A stretch of 64,000 bases of DNA from IMG/VR virus record IMGVR_UViG_3300020474_001469, positions 21,655-85,654 of that record. One strand, given 5' to 3'. Positions 25,542 to 34,064 of this stretch are shown piece after piece. The notes below the pieces were generated by a model, which ran no database searches, was not told the origin of the DNA, and saw nothing but the letters and a program-made list of their open reading frames with translations. The first letter of the stretch is position 1, and each line of letters opens with the position of its first letter. The DNA comes from a virus. A program made the position numbers and the translations under genes.

Positions 25542-26907
25542 AATGTGCAGTTATCCCAAATGGTGCTTCAAAATTTTTATCATGATATCCATGTATAATG
25601 AATACAGTATCGCAATACTCTTCGTCACCCCAACTATCCCAAGGATAGCCATCTGTAAACATAATAAATTTCTTAGGTTGAATGTCGTTTTCTTTCATGT
25701 ATTTCCAATTACACATGAAGTCTGTACCACCTCCACCTTTGATGTCGTAGTTTAATAAATCATCACTATTGTCAGATGAAAAATCTTGTTCATTATAAAC
25801 TTTTGTATCAAAGCACCATACTTTAATATTAAAGTCTTTGTATTGATCCATAATGCCTTTTAGCTCAGACATCATTTCCTTAGCTTGTTCGTTACCAATT
25901 GAACCGCTCATGTCAAGTCCAACGGCAATGTCAATTGTTTCTTCAAAATTCATTCCAGGAAGAACTGCACCAATGTGCCAACCTTTACGTGAAGGCCTCA
26001 TAAAAGTGTAATCGCTCTTTATTACAGATTGAATCTGTTGCTGAATTATTTCTCGCCAATTCATTTTAGGTTCTGTAAGTTCCTTTATCATTCTTTCTAT
26101 TTCACCAGGAACATTACCAGCACCTGCGGCTTGTGCCGCCGCCATCATACCTTCTTTAATTTCTTCTTTAATCTTACGAAGTTGCTCTTTTGAATACTTA
26201 GGAGGTCCTTTTTTCTTATTTCCATTAGCACCTTTTCCTTGATTATCACCGTCTTCACCCCAGTCGATATGATCATCTAACAATTCACCTAATTGATCTA
26301 AATCAATTTTTTCCGCATTTTCATATAAGTGATCGTATACTTGTTCTGACGACCAACCTTCGTATTTGTAGTCTTGATAGATAGGTATTTGTGTAACTTT
26401 TTCTCCTATCTTTTCTCTAACAAGTAAGTTGTTTACAAGATAGTCACAAGCAATATTATATAAGTGAGGATCTCTATCTACCCTTCGCTCTAAATGATCG
26501 AATGCACAATGTAATATTTCGTGTGCAATTACAAATTCAATTTGTTTTTCTGTAAGGTTATTAAAAAATTGTGTGTTGTAATATAAATGTCTACCGTCTG
26601 TTGCGGCAGTAGGACACCAATCATCACAACTAGCTATTTTTAATCTTGTAGCCATGTTACCAAAGAATGGATGTCTCAATAAAAGTCCAACCCTTGCTAC
26701 AATAACTTTATCTAAAACTTCTTTAGACATTTTTTCAAGAACTTCTGGATCAATATCTGGATCTGGTTGCCAATTCTTTTTGCCAAGTTTTTCAGGTAAA
26801 GTTGATCCTGGAACTGGCATATTATTAACGTCTGCAACCTCACCCATAATGATGTCGTTCATATGTGCTTGGAATTCACCTTCTGTATTTGCTTGTGATA
26901 TTGTCAT
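25519..26907 (-). CDS. VWA-domain putative metallopeptidase
   Basis: 462 aa. Zinc protease-type motif H129-E-I-L-H133 in the N-terminal domain and a VWA domain beginning LDMSGS (332-336, MIDAS-type DxSxS). A basic/glycine linker lies between them. This is the layout of the DUF2201-like metallopeptidase/VWA family that works with a MoxR-type AAA+ ATPase, which is the next gene upstream. Likely a chaperone or remodelling pair acting on a phage or host protein. A sigma70-like promoter precedes it. Confidence 0.8.
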   Translation of the reverse strand: MTISQANTEGEFQAHMNDIIMGEVADVNNMPVPGSTLPEKLGKKNWQPDPDIDPEVLEKMSKEVLDKVIVARVGLLLRHPFFGNMATRLKIASCDDWCPTAATDGRHLYYNTQFFNNLTEKQIEFVIAHEILHCAFDHLERRVDRDPHLYNIACDYLVNNLLVREKIGEKVTQIPIYQDYKYEGWSSEQVYDHLYENAEKIDLDQLGELLDDHIDWGEDGDNQGKGANGNKKKGPPKYSKEQLRKIKEEIKEGMMAAAQAAGAGNVPGEIERMIKELTEPKMNWREIIQQQIQSVIKSDYTFMRPSRKGWHIGAVLPGMNFEETIDIAVGLDMSGSIGNEQAKEMMSELKGIMDQYKDFNIKVWCFDTKVYNEQDFSSDNSDDLLNYDIKGGGGTDFMCNWKYMKENDIQPKKFIMFTDGYPWDSWGDEEYCDTVFIIHGYHDKNFEAPFGITAHYEEAINN

Positions 26908-26942
26908 GTTATGTTCCCTATTCAGTGCCTTATTATGTATAT

Positions 26943-26971
26943 ACTATACTATATTTAATGAAAGAAGTCAA
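26943..26971 (-). promoter_or_regulatory. Sigma70-type promoter
   Basis: TTGACT - 17 bases - TATAGT, ending 36 bases before the metallopeptidase ATG in a 109-base gap. Confidence 0.6.
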
Positions 26972-27016
26972 GAGAAATGGGCATTTTTTGTAAGAGAAAT
27001 GCCCAAAACTCATATA

Positions 27017-28102
27017 TTATGCCTGTTGTGCTTTGGTAATATATCTACCAAAACGATCATGAAACTCATCAAAACACTTAACTTCATCTGGATCAATTGG
27101 AAGAGCATATTGTGTGAGGGCCAACTTTACACCCATAACAACCAATTCAGTTTCGAAGTTGTCCATCATAAAACGTAAAAATCTATCAACCATATCATCG
27201 AAGTCTTTATCGTTTTTATCAGATGCTTCTTTAAGTTCATAACAGAGTGAGACCGCTAAGGAATACATGGCACTGATTTCTTTGGTCTGCAACTCCTTTA
27301 CCTTGCCGTTTAATATGTCGGCTGGGTTAGGCATTTGTGATGCTACCTTACGGTGAGCAACAAACTTGAGAGCCAGGCCTTCGCCTACTGAACCACTAAC
27401 AAGATCTGTTGTAGTTTCCTCGTCAAGTTCATCTTCAAGCAACTCACTAACAAAACTCCATGAACGCGGAGTTGCAAATGATCGGCTTGGAGATTTCGGA
27501 TCAAAGTCGTATAGGTCCTTTTTGCTAAATTGCAAATAACCTACAACGTCTTTATGAATTTTGTTATCAACGGCCCATGAAAACCAATCTGGAAAATCAA
27601 CTGAAAGTTCTAAGTGAACAAACCTGTTTGCTAATGGAGCCGGCATTCTATAAACAACACCTTTATCTGCTTCTCTGTTACCTGCGGCAACAATATAAAC
27701 ATTATCAGGTAGTTCATAAGTGCCAACACGTCTATTAAGAATAAGCTGATAAGCCGCCGCCTGTACAGCCGGAGCCGCAGAATTCATTTCGTCTAAGAAA
27801 AGGATAATTGCCTTATGTTTCTTAGCCATTTTAGCATTTGGAAGTTCAACAGGTGGTGCCCATTGCATAGTATTATCGTTTGCTGAATAATACGGAATTC
27901 CTTTAATATCTGTTGGTTCCCAAAGTGATAACCTAACATCAATTACGTGAGCTTCAATAGACTCACCAATTTGATGAACGATATCTGATTTACCAATGCC
28001 TGGAGGTCCCCAAATAAATACGGGCCTCTTTTTGTTCATTGCATGTAATATTCTTGATTTTGCCGTATTCGGGCCTAGTGTGCGAACTGCTACATTTTCC
28101 AT
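27017..28102 (-). CDS. MoxR-type AAA+ ATPase
   Basis: 361 aa. Walker A GPPGIGKS (32-39), Walker B ILFLDEMN (99-106), sensor-like VAAGNREAD, and an arginine-finger-like APLANRFVHLE. MoxR ATPases act as chaperones with VWA partners; here the partner is the next gene downstream. The C-terminal lid is longer than in short MoxR proteins. It has its own promoter. Confidence 0.85.
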   Translation of the reverse strand: MENVAVRTLGPNTAKSRILHAMNKKRPVFIWGPPGIGKSDIVHQIGESIEAHVIDVRLSLWEPTDIKGIPYYSANDNTMQWAPPVELPNAKMAKKHKAIILFLDEMNSAAPAVQAAAYQLILNRRVGTYELPDNVYIVAAGNREADKGVVYRMPAPLANRFVHLELSVDFPDWFSWAVDNKIHKDVVGYLQFSKKDLYDFDPKSPSRSFATPRSWSFVSELLEDELDEETTTDLVSGSVGEGLALKFVAHRKVASQMPNPADILNGKVKELQTKEISAMYSLAVSLCYELKEASDKNDKDFDDMVDRFLRFMMDNFETELVVMGVKLALTQYALPIDPDEVKCFDEFHDRFGRYITKAQQA

Positions 28103-28149
28103 TTTGTACTCCTTTTTTTCGTCAGTGCCTAATTTCTAACTATATATAC

Positions 28150-28177
28150 AGTATAGCATCACTAGAATAAAAGTCAA
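28150..28177 (-). promoter_or_regulatory. Sigma70-type promoter
   Basis: TTGACT - 16 bases - TATACT, 48 bases before the MoxR ATG, in a 95-base gap that holds no gene. Confidence 0.6.
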
Positions 28178-28197
28178 CCTTTTGTTTACCAAAAAGT

Positions 28198-28578
28198 TTA
28201 AGATTGTCGTTTCATTGCTTTAACAAGTCCATATTTACGTAGATCTCCTGCGAAAAGATGCAGTTCTAATGACTTCTTTTCGTTCGTAACGTAAAGACTA
28301 TCTTTAGCCATAAAATATGGACAAGTTATAAACTTGTCAAGGAAAATTATTGTTTGAGTTGTAATTGCTTTGTTTTTAGGATAAGGTATTTGATAAAATC
28401 TAAGATCAAGTGTTTCTTTCAAAAAGATAAATCCTGATTCTGTAAGACGTAATCCGCCTTCTTTTTTATCGCGAGTGTTTTGCCACCATAGAGGCATGTG
28501 TTCTTTTAGTGTAGCTTCTGATATACTAATGTTTGCTTGTTTTAGAAATATTTTTGTATATGTTTCTTTTAAGTTCAT
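28198..28578 (-). CDS. Conserved phage hypothetical protein
   Basis: 126 aa. Contains PLWWQNTRDKKEGGLRLTESGF and a DLRFYQIPYP...FITCPYF stretch. Overlaps the upstream gene by four bases. I recall similar small proteins in marine T4-like phages but no function. Confidence 0.6.
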   Translation of the reverse strand: MNLKETYTKIFLKQANISISEATLKEHMPLWWQNTRDKKEGGLRLTESGFIFLKETLDLRFYQIPYPKNKAITTQTIIFLDKFITCPYFMAKDSLYVTNEKKSLELHLFAGDLRKYGLVKAMKRQS

Positions 28579-28862
28579 TCTTTCACTTCTTCACCTGAAG
28601 TTAGCTTTATTACCTTGAAGTCTTTAGAATCAAACATGTCGTTTAATTTTTCAGCCAAGTTATGAGCATGTCCAGGATTAGAAAATGAAACCTTTTTATA
28701 TTTAGGACCGGGATAATTTGTTAAAGAGTTGGAACTTTTTAAATTAAATGGTTTGTTTTTGTAGAAAACAGCCCATATAGCTTCTGCGTCTAAAACTTGC
28801 TCTGCTCTATACGATTTTTTGTCAATAAATTCTAACAATACATTTGGCTTTGGTCTACTCAT
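28575..28862 (-). CDS. Conserved phage hypothetical protein
   Basis: 95 aa. Short mixed alpha/beta protein with KKVSFSNPGHAHNLAEKLN and an ending VIKLTSGEEVKE. Function unknown. Co-directional with, and overlapping, the 28198 gene. Confidence 0.6.
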   Translation of the reverse strand: MSRPKPNVLLEFIDKKSYRAEQVLDAEAIWAVFYKNKPFNLKSSNSLTNYPGPKYKKVSFSNPGHAHNLAEKLNDMFDSKDFKVIKLTSGEEVKE

Positions 28863-28888
28863 ATACGTTCCTTAGTTATATACGTATA

Positions 28889-28896
28889 TATTTATC
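28889..28896 (-). promoter_or_regulatory. Possible late promoter, 7 of 8
   Basis: GATAAATA on the minus strand, 26 bases before the 28575 gene start. One mismatch to the late octamer, so may be chance in an AT-rich gap. Confidence 0.3.
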
Positions 28897-28898
28897 TT

Positions 28899-29135
28899 TT
28901 AAAAGCCTCGACCGCCGTCCATTTGTATTTCTATAGGTTGATCTTCTTGGGTATTTTTTTGAATAAGTTTTTCTAAATCGCCGTTTAACCTAGCTAAAAC
29001 AATACCTAAAGTAAATGCTAACGTTTTAGCTTGAGAAATATCAAGTCTTACTTCATTAGACCTACTCTGATCTGCACCTTTTACCTGTTTTAAGAACTGT
29101 TCTAATGGTGCAGTATTAATTGGTTCTTTTTCCAT
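28899..29135 (-). CDS. Small hypothetical protein
   Basis: 78 aa. Mostly helical (QAKTLAFTLGIVLARLNGDLEKLIQ), possibly a small oligomer. No recognised family. Confidence 0.55.
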   Translation of the reverse strand: MEKEPINTAPLEQFLKQVKGADQSRSNEVRLDISQAKTLAFTLGIVLARLNGDLEKLIQKNTQEDQPIEIQMDGGRGF

Positions 29136-29592
29136 TTGCTCTTCCTAATGCTTCTCGCATTTCTATTTTTGTTTTGAAAGGCCCTTGGTAATCATAAGTT
29201 TCTAAAGTAATAAGTTTAGGACAAAAACTTTTCACCCAACCTTTATCAAATTTAATTATATAAAATCCTGCACAATATAAACTTTTTGACTTGTAACTTT
29301 TTGTAAATAATGGCAGTTTATTTTTTACATCATACAGTGGATTATAAGGAACAGTAGTTGTAGGAAATCCGTGGCATTCTTTGGTATCAATTACAGTAAT
29401 TTGCAGTTTATTCCACTTTATTGGTTCCCCTATTGCTCCAGTTACATCTCCTTCGCTATCAAAAAATCTTGTACCATTTGAATCGCTAAGTAGATATTTT
29501 TCATCTGAAAGAGTTAATGTTGCAACTTTTTGTCCGTTCTCTTCTAATATCCAAAATTTGCCATCAACTATTTCTTTTGCAGTTATACTCAT
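29116..29592 (-). CDS. Hypothetical beta-rich protein
   Basis: 158 aa starting MSITAKEIVDGKFW. The longer frame is rejected because this ATG overlaps the upstream stop (TAATG). Contains FWILEENGQKVATL and a YCAGFYIIKFDKGWVKSFCPK stretch broken by two cysteines. Unrecognised. Confidence 0.6.
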   Translation of the reverse strand: MSITAKEIVDGKFWILEENGQKVATLTLSDEKYLLSDSNGTRFFDSEGDVTGAIGEPIKWNKLQITVIDTKECHGFPTTTVPYNPLYDVKNKLPLFTKSYKSKSLYCAGFYIIKFDKGWVKSFCPKLITLETYDYQGPFKTKIEMREALGRANGKRTN

Positions 29593-29861
29593 TATGTTTC
29601 TAACTCCTTTTCTATTATTCCTTCTTTTGTTAGTTGTTTTACTACGTCTTGATCCACACATGAAACCATATGTGGTCTGTAGTCGCTTCCAAACTCTTCG
29701 TACAATTTAAACAATATTTTATTTCCGTTTAAGGTTGCATATCGCTTACATTGATCTACTGAGGTGAAAGTTGGTTCGGTAAAGACATATGCCATTGGCG
29801 GTTCAACTCCTTGTAGTTGACTGTTTAGCAATGTCATTAGTGCTACGATATAGACTGTCAT
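29592..29861 (-). CDS. Small exported protein with two cysteines
   Basis: 89 aa. Hydrophobic N-terminus (TVYIVALMTLL) like a signal peptide, then FTSVDQCKRYA and HMVSCVDQD. The same F-S-x-D-x-C ... SC plan is seen in the 31232 protein, suggesting a disulfide-bonded periplasmic protein. It overlaps the RNase H gene by four bases. Confidence 0.55.
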   Translation of the reverse strand: MTVYIVALMTLLNSQLQGVEPPMAYVFTEPTFTSVDQCKRYATLNGNKILFKLYEEFGSDYRPHMVSCVDQDVVKQLTKEGIIEKELET

Positions 29862-30847
29862 TTGTATCTTCCATTCAAAGGTTCAGCATATAGTTGTGCT
29901 TGTTCGCTTACTCTTTGTAAGTCCCACTTAGCACAGAATTTCATTAGTTTCATGCCTACTTGTGTTACTGATTTAGGGTTCTCTGTAGCATCTTCAACTA
30001 CATCATTTATAATCGATCTAATGTTGCCAGGTTGTGCAGTCAAATCACATAGTATTACATTACGATTGTAGTCATCTAGTACACGATGTTCTACACCTTC
30101 GTGATCAACCCACCTTTGTAACATCATATTATTCCAGTTATAGCCTTTTGTATCTTTATCTTCAAATGCCTCTTGTAAGCCTACTTTGTTTCTTGTGCCT
30201 TTTTTACGTACACCAGGAAAAGCACTAAACACATTATCACTAGTATCTCCTCGCATACACTTTTCAAATAACATATATGCAGGATTAGGTGCAGGCTTAG
30301 GTTCTCCTGTCTTTTTGTCAAGCACGGGTTTCTTTTTCTTATCGTCAAAGTAACCTTCATGTGTAATAATTGTATTGCTAACACCGTTATATTGTTTTAC
30401 ATTAGGTGCAATAAGTTGTGCAAAGTCTCCATCAGTTGAAATAATAACATGATTATCATTTGGATGTGCTTGTACCCAACCTGCAATTAAGTCATCTGCT
30501 TCTAGTTGCGGATTTTGTAATACAGTACAGTTTGTCTTTTCTTTTACAAAGTCTTTAAATAGATCAAATGTTTCCCAAAAAGTTTTATTTTCTTCTTGCT
30601 CTGCTTCTGTCAGTGCCTCTCTAGCATCTTGTCTATTTCGTTTGTAAGGCTCGTAAAAGTCTTTACGCCAACTACGACCTTCTAAACAGAATACAACATG
30701 ATCACCATCAAAGTCTGCCCATGCTTTTTTTACACCACTAAGTGAAATGTGCAAAGCCATGCCAATCTTTGTGTCAAGGTCTCCCCTTACTACATGTCTT
30801 GCACGAAAAAATGTATTAGCAGTATCAACTAGTATATATGTGGCCAT
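29858..30847 (-). CDS. rnh: T4-type 5'-3' exonuclease / RNase H
   Basis: 329 aa, similar to T4 RNase H length (305). Acidic metal-site motifs of the FEN1/5'-nuclease family: ILVDTANTFFRA at the N-terminus, LEADDLIAGWV, ISTDGDFAQLI and a later GDTSDNV. It removes RNA primers on the lagging strand. Part of the replication block with the clamp and polymerase. Confidence 0.82.
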   Translation of the reverse strand: MATYILVDTANTFFRARHVVRGDLDTKIGMALHISLSGVKKAWADFDGDHVVFCLEGRSWRKDFYEPYKRNRQDAREALTEAEQEENKTFWETFDLFKDFVKEKTNCTVLQNPQLEADDLIAGWVQAHPNDNHVIISTDGDFAQLIAPNVKQYNGVSNTIITHEGYFDDKKKKPVLDKKTGEPKPAPNPAYMLFEKCMRGDTSDNVFSAFPGVRKKGTRNKVGLQEAFEDKDTKGYNWNNMMLQRWVDHEGVEHRVLDDYNRNVILCDLTAQPGNIRSIINDVVEDATENPKSVTQVGMKLMKFCAKWDLQRVSEQAQLYAEPLNGRYK

Positions 30848-31232
30848 TTAACTCTTCTCTTACGTATCGTTGCAATTCGTGATCTCCCACGTCTTCGGGT
30901 ATTTCGTTCTTGTAAAAAAGTCTATAACTATCAGAACCATATTTCCCAACTCCATATAACATAGTAGCATCTTCTCCGTCCCATGTCAAGTAACTTTGGG
31001 TCATTTTTCTTATAGAATTTTCACGCCTGTTATAAAATCCTAAACTTCTGATAACTTCTACAACATCTTCTTTTTTACTTTTAAGAAATGATTCAGCAGT
31101 AGGCCATTTTGCAAAGAATACAGGTAGTACACGTTTCACTTGAACTCTACCTGTTTGATTTAGACAAATTACACCTACAAAGTGTTGCCATAAATTTGCA
31201 ACCTGTTGTTGCACCATTAGATCTTCTCTCAT
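30825..31232 (-). CDS. MBD4-like HhH-GPD DNA glycosylase
   Basis: 135 aa. FAKWPTAESFLKSKKEDVVE, IRSLGFYNRRENSIRKM, then the helix-hairpin-helix LYGVGKYGSDSYRLF and a conserved Asp in EDVGDHELQRYV. The hairpin and Asp context match the MBD4 glycosylase domain closely (GIGKYGNDSYRIF...EDHKL). There is no lysine at the bifunctional EndoIII position, so it is probably a monofunctional base-removing enzyme. Compact, with no iron-sulfur cysteines. It overlaps the RNase H gene by 23 bases. Confidence 0.75.
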   Translation of the reverse strand: MREDLMVQQQVANLWQHFVGVICLNQTGRVQVKRVLPVFFAKWPTAESFLKSKKEDVVEVIRSLGFYNRRENSIRKMTQSYLTWDGEDATMLYGVGKYGSDSYRLFYKNEIPEDVGDHELQRYVREELNGHIYTS

Positions 31233-31519
31233 TAGTCTTCTCTTTTATATACAGGCCTTTGACCAAGTACCATAGGAACATCTAAATTAGGTGTAATTTC
31301 CACTTCTGCACAACTAAGATACTCTATATTAACATCGCCAAATTTCTTTTTGCTATGGTCTAATAATCCATTAAGCAATTTTGCTTCATAGTCGTTATAA
31401 AAAATTACACATTCATCGTATGAAGGAAACTGTAGTTGATAACTAAATAGGTTTTCAGTTTTATTAGGGTTATCTATATAGCTTACTGTAGCTAAAAATA
31501 TTATAGCAAAAAATTTCAT
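31232..31519 (-). CDS. Small exported protein with two cysteines
   Basis: 95 aa starting MKFFAIIFLATVSYI; this ATG follows the upstream stop at once, so the longer frame is not used. Signal-like N-terminus, then FPSYDECVIFY and IEYLSCAEV, the same two-cysteine plan as the 29592 protein. No lipobox. Likely periplasmic; function unknown. Confidence 0.55.
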   Translation of the reverse strand: MKFFAIIFLATVSYIDNPNKTENLFSYQLQFPSYDECVIFYNDYEAKLLNGLLDHSKKKFGDVNIEYLSCAEVEITPNLDVPMVLGQRPVYKRED

Positions 31520-31520
31520 G

Positions 31521-31919
31521 TTAGCTAACCTCTGATTTTTCTTTATCAATTGGCTTCACATTGATATATCCTATATCTCTTTGTGTGTCAATGCCATCTT
31601 CTTCTAGAATTTGAATTGCAATAGTTCTAAACCAACCGTTCACAATTTCTTCATTAGTTTCACCTGAGTAACCTGCATCAAGTAGTTGTTCAATAAACTC
31701 GTTATTCCAATCGAGCTCGAAGAATCCGTTCTTGATGTTCTCAGGATTTACTTGAGTATCAAGAACACCTACCCAAGGTTTACCTTCTTTTGTAGCTTCA
31801 TCTTTTTCTTTTTGTAGAATAGCTCTACGTTGTTCTTCTGAACTAGTTTCAGGTGCAGTTTTTTCAATCTTAGGTGTAACTCCTAATATTGTTTTTAACT
31901 TTTGCCATTTATTTTCCAT
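31521..31919 (-). CDS. Hypothetical protein
   Basis: 132 aa starting MENKWQKLKTIL, with AAAGGAAAA before it. Charged helical N-terminus, then PWVGVLDTQVNPENIKNGFF and IVNGWFRTIAIQILEEDG. Conserved-looking but unrecognised. Confidence 0.6.
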   Translation of the reverse strand: MENKWQKLKTILGVTPKIEKTAPETSSEEQRRAILQKEKDEATKEGKPWVGVLDTQVNPENIKNGFFELDWNNEFIEQLLDAGYSGETNEEIVNGWFRTIAIQILEEDGIDTQRDIGYINVKPIDKEKSEVS

Positions 31920-31933
31920 ATGTTTTCCTTTCA

Positions 31934-32113
31934 TTACCATCCTGCCTTTCTTATTCTATCTGAAGGGTCTTTATCAACCTTAGCCTTCATTGCTTTTTGA
32001 TGTTGTTTATTTTTGTATTCACGTATGTTTTCAAGTTCGTATTCTGGATACGGTGGATGGTAGGGCTTGTTTGCTGGCTTACTTTTAAATAGATTTTTTA
32101 TAAACTGTAACAT
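31934..32113 (-). CDS. Small basic protein, 59 aa
   Basis: A 60-codon frame filling the gap between queE and the 31521 gene. It begins MLQFIKNLFKSK one base after the queE stop, with AGGAAC upstream, and ends RIRKAGW. Proline/tyrosine-rich middle (KPYHPPYPEYE) and a basic helix. The exact fit between neighbours supports it as real. Function unknown. Confidence 0.65.
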   Translation of the reverse strand: MLQFIKNLFKSKPANKPYHPPYPEYELENIREYKNKQHQKAMKAKVDKDPSDRIRKAGW

Positions 32114-32114
32114 G

Positions 32115-33044
32115 TTAAGTTCCTATTGCATTACCAAACAAGTATACATGTACTCTTGCCGCTACATTATATCCACGTTTAAATGCCTTTTCAGCAACTT
32201 TGCCTGCACCTGCTATTTGTTCTTCTTCTCTAGCACCTGTTGGCATAACCCATATAGGCCAATCTACACCTTCTGCTTTAAACAGTTTAATAACTTCTTC
32301 CATTTCTTCCCACTCTCTATCGTCTGGACCAACTACAAACTTTAATTGTCCTTTATCAGAAAGTTCTCTGTACTCTGCTACTATTTGAGGCTTGATTGCT
32401 TTTTCTCTTTTCTCACCTGCAACTGACCATAGTTTAGGACTACAACTAAAAAATATTTCTGTGTCTATCCTGTTTACCCATTCCTTAAACGGATCTCTTA
32501 ACTTTTGTGTTCCGTTAGTTTCAAATGTCATACTGCCCGGCAAGTTACCTTGTCTTTCAAGTTCTTCATATATTCCGACAGTTGCTGTCTGTCCAGTTAC
32601 CATTAAAGGCTCTCCGCCTGTAATACATAAGTGTTGACTTTGTCCTGTTACTGGATGTTTAAATAATCCTTCAGGATTACTTTCGTTTTTCAATATGTCA
32701 ATAATTTTATTCGCCATTACTGTCGGCGTTTCTTGACCCATCAAGTCTTTAAACTTCTTTGCCCATGTGTAACTACTATCACAACCTTTATCCCACACAG
32801 GCAAGTCTTCAACTTTTTTTACTGTTGATACATCAAAATCTTGAAAAGGTAATTCATATGTATCTGGATTTGTAGGATCTAATTGTCCAAATCCGTTGCA
32901 TTGTAAATTACATAAAAAGAAACGTATCCAAGCCGTAGGCACTCCTGTGTAATGTCCTTCGCCTTGAATACTATGAAATATTTCTGAATAGTAAAACTTC
33001 TTTTCTACAGTTTTACCAAATTCATGTTGTGCTAATGCAGACAT
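32115..33044 (-). CDS. queE: 7-carboxy-7-deazaguanine synthase (QueE)
   Basis: 309 aa. SIQGEGHYTGVPTAWIRFFL then C45-NLQ-C49, CITGGEPL and FETNGT; the ordering is that of QueE, a radical SAM enzyme that contracts 6-carboxy-tetrahydropterin to 7-carboxy-7-deazaguanine. The third cluster cysteine does not follow at two residues; C88 in WDKGCDSSYTW is the candidate, so the loop is expanded. I recall the same in phage QueE. Neighbours FolE, QueD and the DpdA-like enzyme complete most of the pathway. Confidence 0.85.
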   Translation of the reverse strand: MSALAQHEFGKTVEKKFYYSEIFHSIQGEGHYTGVPTAWIRFFLCNLQCNGFGQLDPTNPDTYELPFQDFDVSTVKKVEDLPVWDKGCDSSYTWAKKFKDLMGQETPTVMANKIIDILKNESNPEGLFKHPVTGQSQHLCITGGEPLMVTGQTATVGIYEELERQGNLPGSMTFETNGTQKLRDPFKEWVNRIDTEIFFSCSPKLWSVAGEKREKAIKPQIVAEYRELSDKGQLKFVVGPDDREWEEMEEVIKLFKAEGVDWPIWVMPTGAREEEQIAGAGKVAEKAFKRGYNVAARVHVYLFGNAIGT

Positions 33045-33244
33045 TATACTATCTCTTCTACAATGCCTAACACTTCAGCTAGTACAAAACCAATACCTGC
33101 AAACATCATTAAGTAACCTGAGTAAGCAATAACTATATCTGTATAGTCGTTTGCCGCCCAAAGTTCATAACCTGCGTAAGCCAATACGCCGCCTGCTAAT
33201 ATTCTTAAAACACTCTTTACCATACTTACTGTAAAATGATTCAT
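33044..33244 (-). CDS. Small membrane protein
   Basis: 66 aa with two hydrophobic segments (about 9-27 and 36-60) joined by ANDYTD. No recognised family. Overlaps queE by one base. Confidence 0.55.
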   Translation of the reverse strand: MNHFTVSMVKSVLRILAGGVLAYAGYELWAANDYTDIVIAYSGYLMMFAGIGFVLAEVLGIVEEIV

Positions 33245-33255
33245 AATATATCTCC

Positions 33256-33945
33256 TTATTTGTTACAAGCAAATTCTTGTTGTAGTTTAATATTATCCAT
33301 AAACTCTTTTTTAGTACCTGGATCGTCACCAAATGCTCCACGTAGTACAGTTGTTTGTGTTAAACTACTATGAGCACCAATACCTCTATTCTCACAACAA
33401 CCGTGTGTTGCTTGTAAATAAACACCTACATTAGGACTATTAGTTGCATGTTGTATTTTATTAGCAATAACGTTATTAAGTTCTTCTTGTAGTGTTCCAC
33501 GTCTAGCACACCATTGTGCAATACGTGTATATTTAGAAAGTCCTATAAGTGTTTCTGCGGCAATTATGCCAATATATGCAACACCGCTTACTGGTTGATG
33601 ATGATGCGAACACATACTTTTAATTTCGCTTCTTACAACTAACATTCCTTTATAACTTTCTGTACTGTCATTAGGAAATGCAGTTGCATTAGGCATAGGA
33701 TTATACCTACCACTCATCAGTTCATTTATATACATTTTTGCTAGTCGCCTGCCAGTATCCATACTGTTAGGATCATTAAACCTATCAATTACTAAGCCAT
33801 CTAGTACAGATTCAAACTTAGGAGTCAATTCTTCAATTAGTGCCTCTTTGTCGCCTTTTTGTAAGACCTCAGAAATGTTGTCACCTGCCCAATAGCGGAT
33901 GCCAGCATCTTGTAGTCTCATGATAATTTCTTTACTTTTACTCAT
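33256..33945 (-). CDS. folE: GTP cyclohydrolase I (FolE)
   Basis: 229 aa. Zinc and active-site motif SMCSHHHQPVSG (C112, H115) and a later HGCCENRGIGAHSS with the third zinc Cys, as in FolE. It makes 7,8-dihydroneopterin triphosphate, the first step to preQ0. Start: GGAG lies seven bases before the ATG at 33945 but only one before the ATG at 33951, so the inner one is chosen. It has a perfect consensus promoter. Confidence 0.88.
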   Translation of the reverse strand: MSKSKEIIMRLQDAGIRYWAGDNISEVLQKGDKEALIEELTPKFESVLDGLVIDRFNDPNSMDTGRRLAKMYINELMSGRYNPMPNATAFPNDSTESYKGMLVVRSEIKSMCSHHHQPVSGVAYIGIIAAETLIGLSKYTRIAQWCARRGTLQEELNNVIANKIQHATNSPNVGVYLQATHGCCENRGIGAHSSLTQTTVLRGAFGDDPGTKKEFMDNIKLQQEFACNK

Positions 33946-33988
33946 TTTCATTCTCCGAGTTATAGACGAGGATGTCTATTATGTTATT

Positions 33989-34017
33989 ATTATACAATAT
34001 ATTTAGGCGATTGTCAA
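33989..34017 (-). promoter_or_regulatory. Consensus sigma70 promoter
   Basis: TTGACA - 17 bases - TATAAT, twelve of twelve, 44 bases before the folE start. Implies strong early transcription by the unmodified host polymerase. Confidence 0.8.
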
Positions 34018-34064
34018 TCAAAACATTCGCCCAAATTAAATTTTTGCTTGTATTTAGGTTTTTC

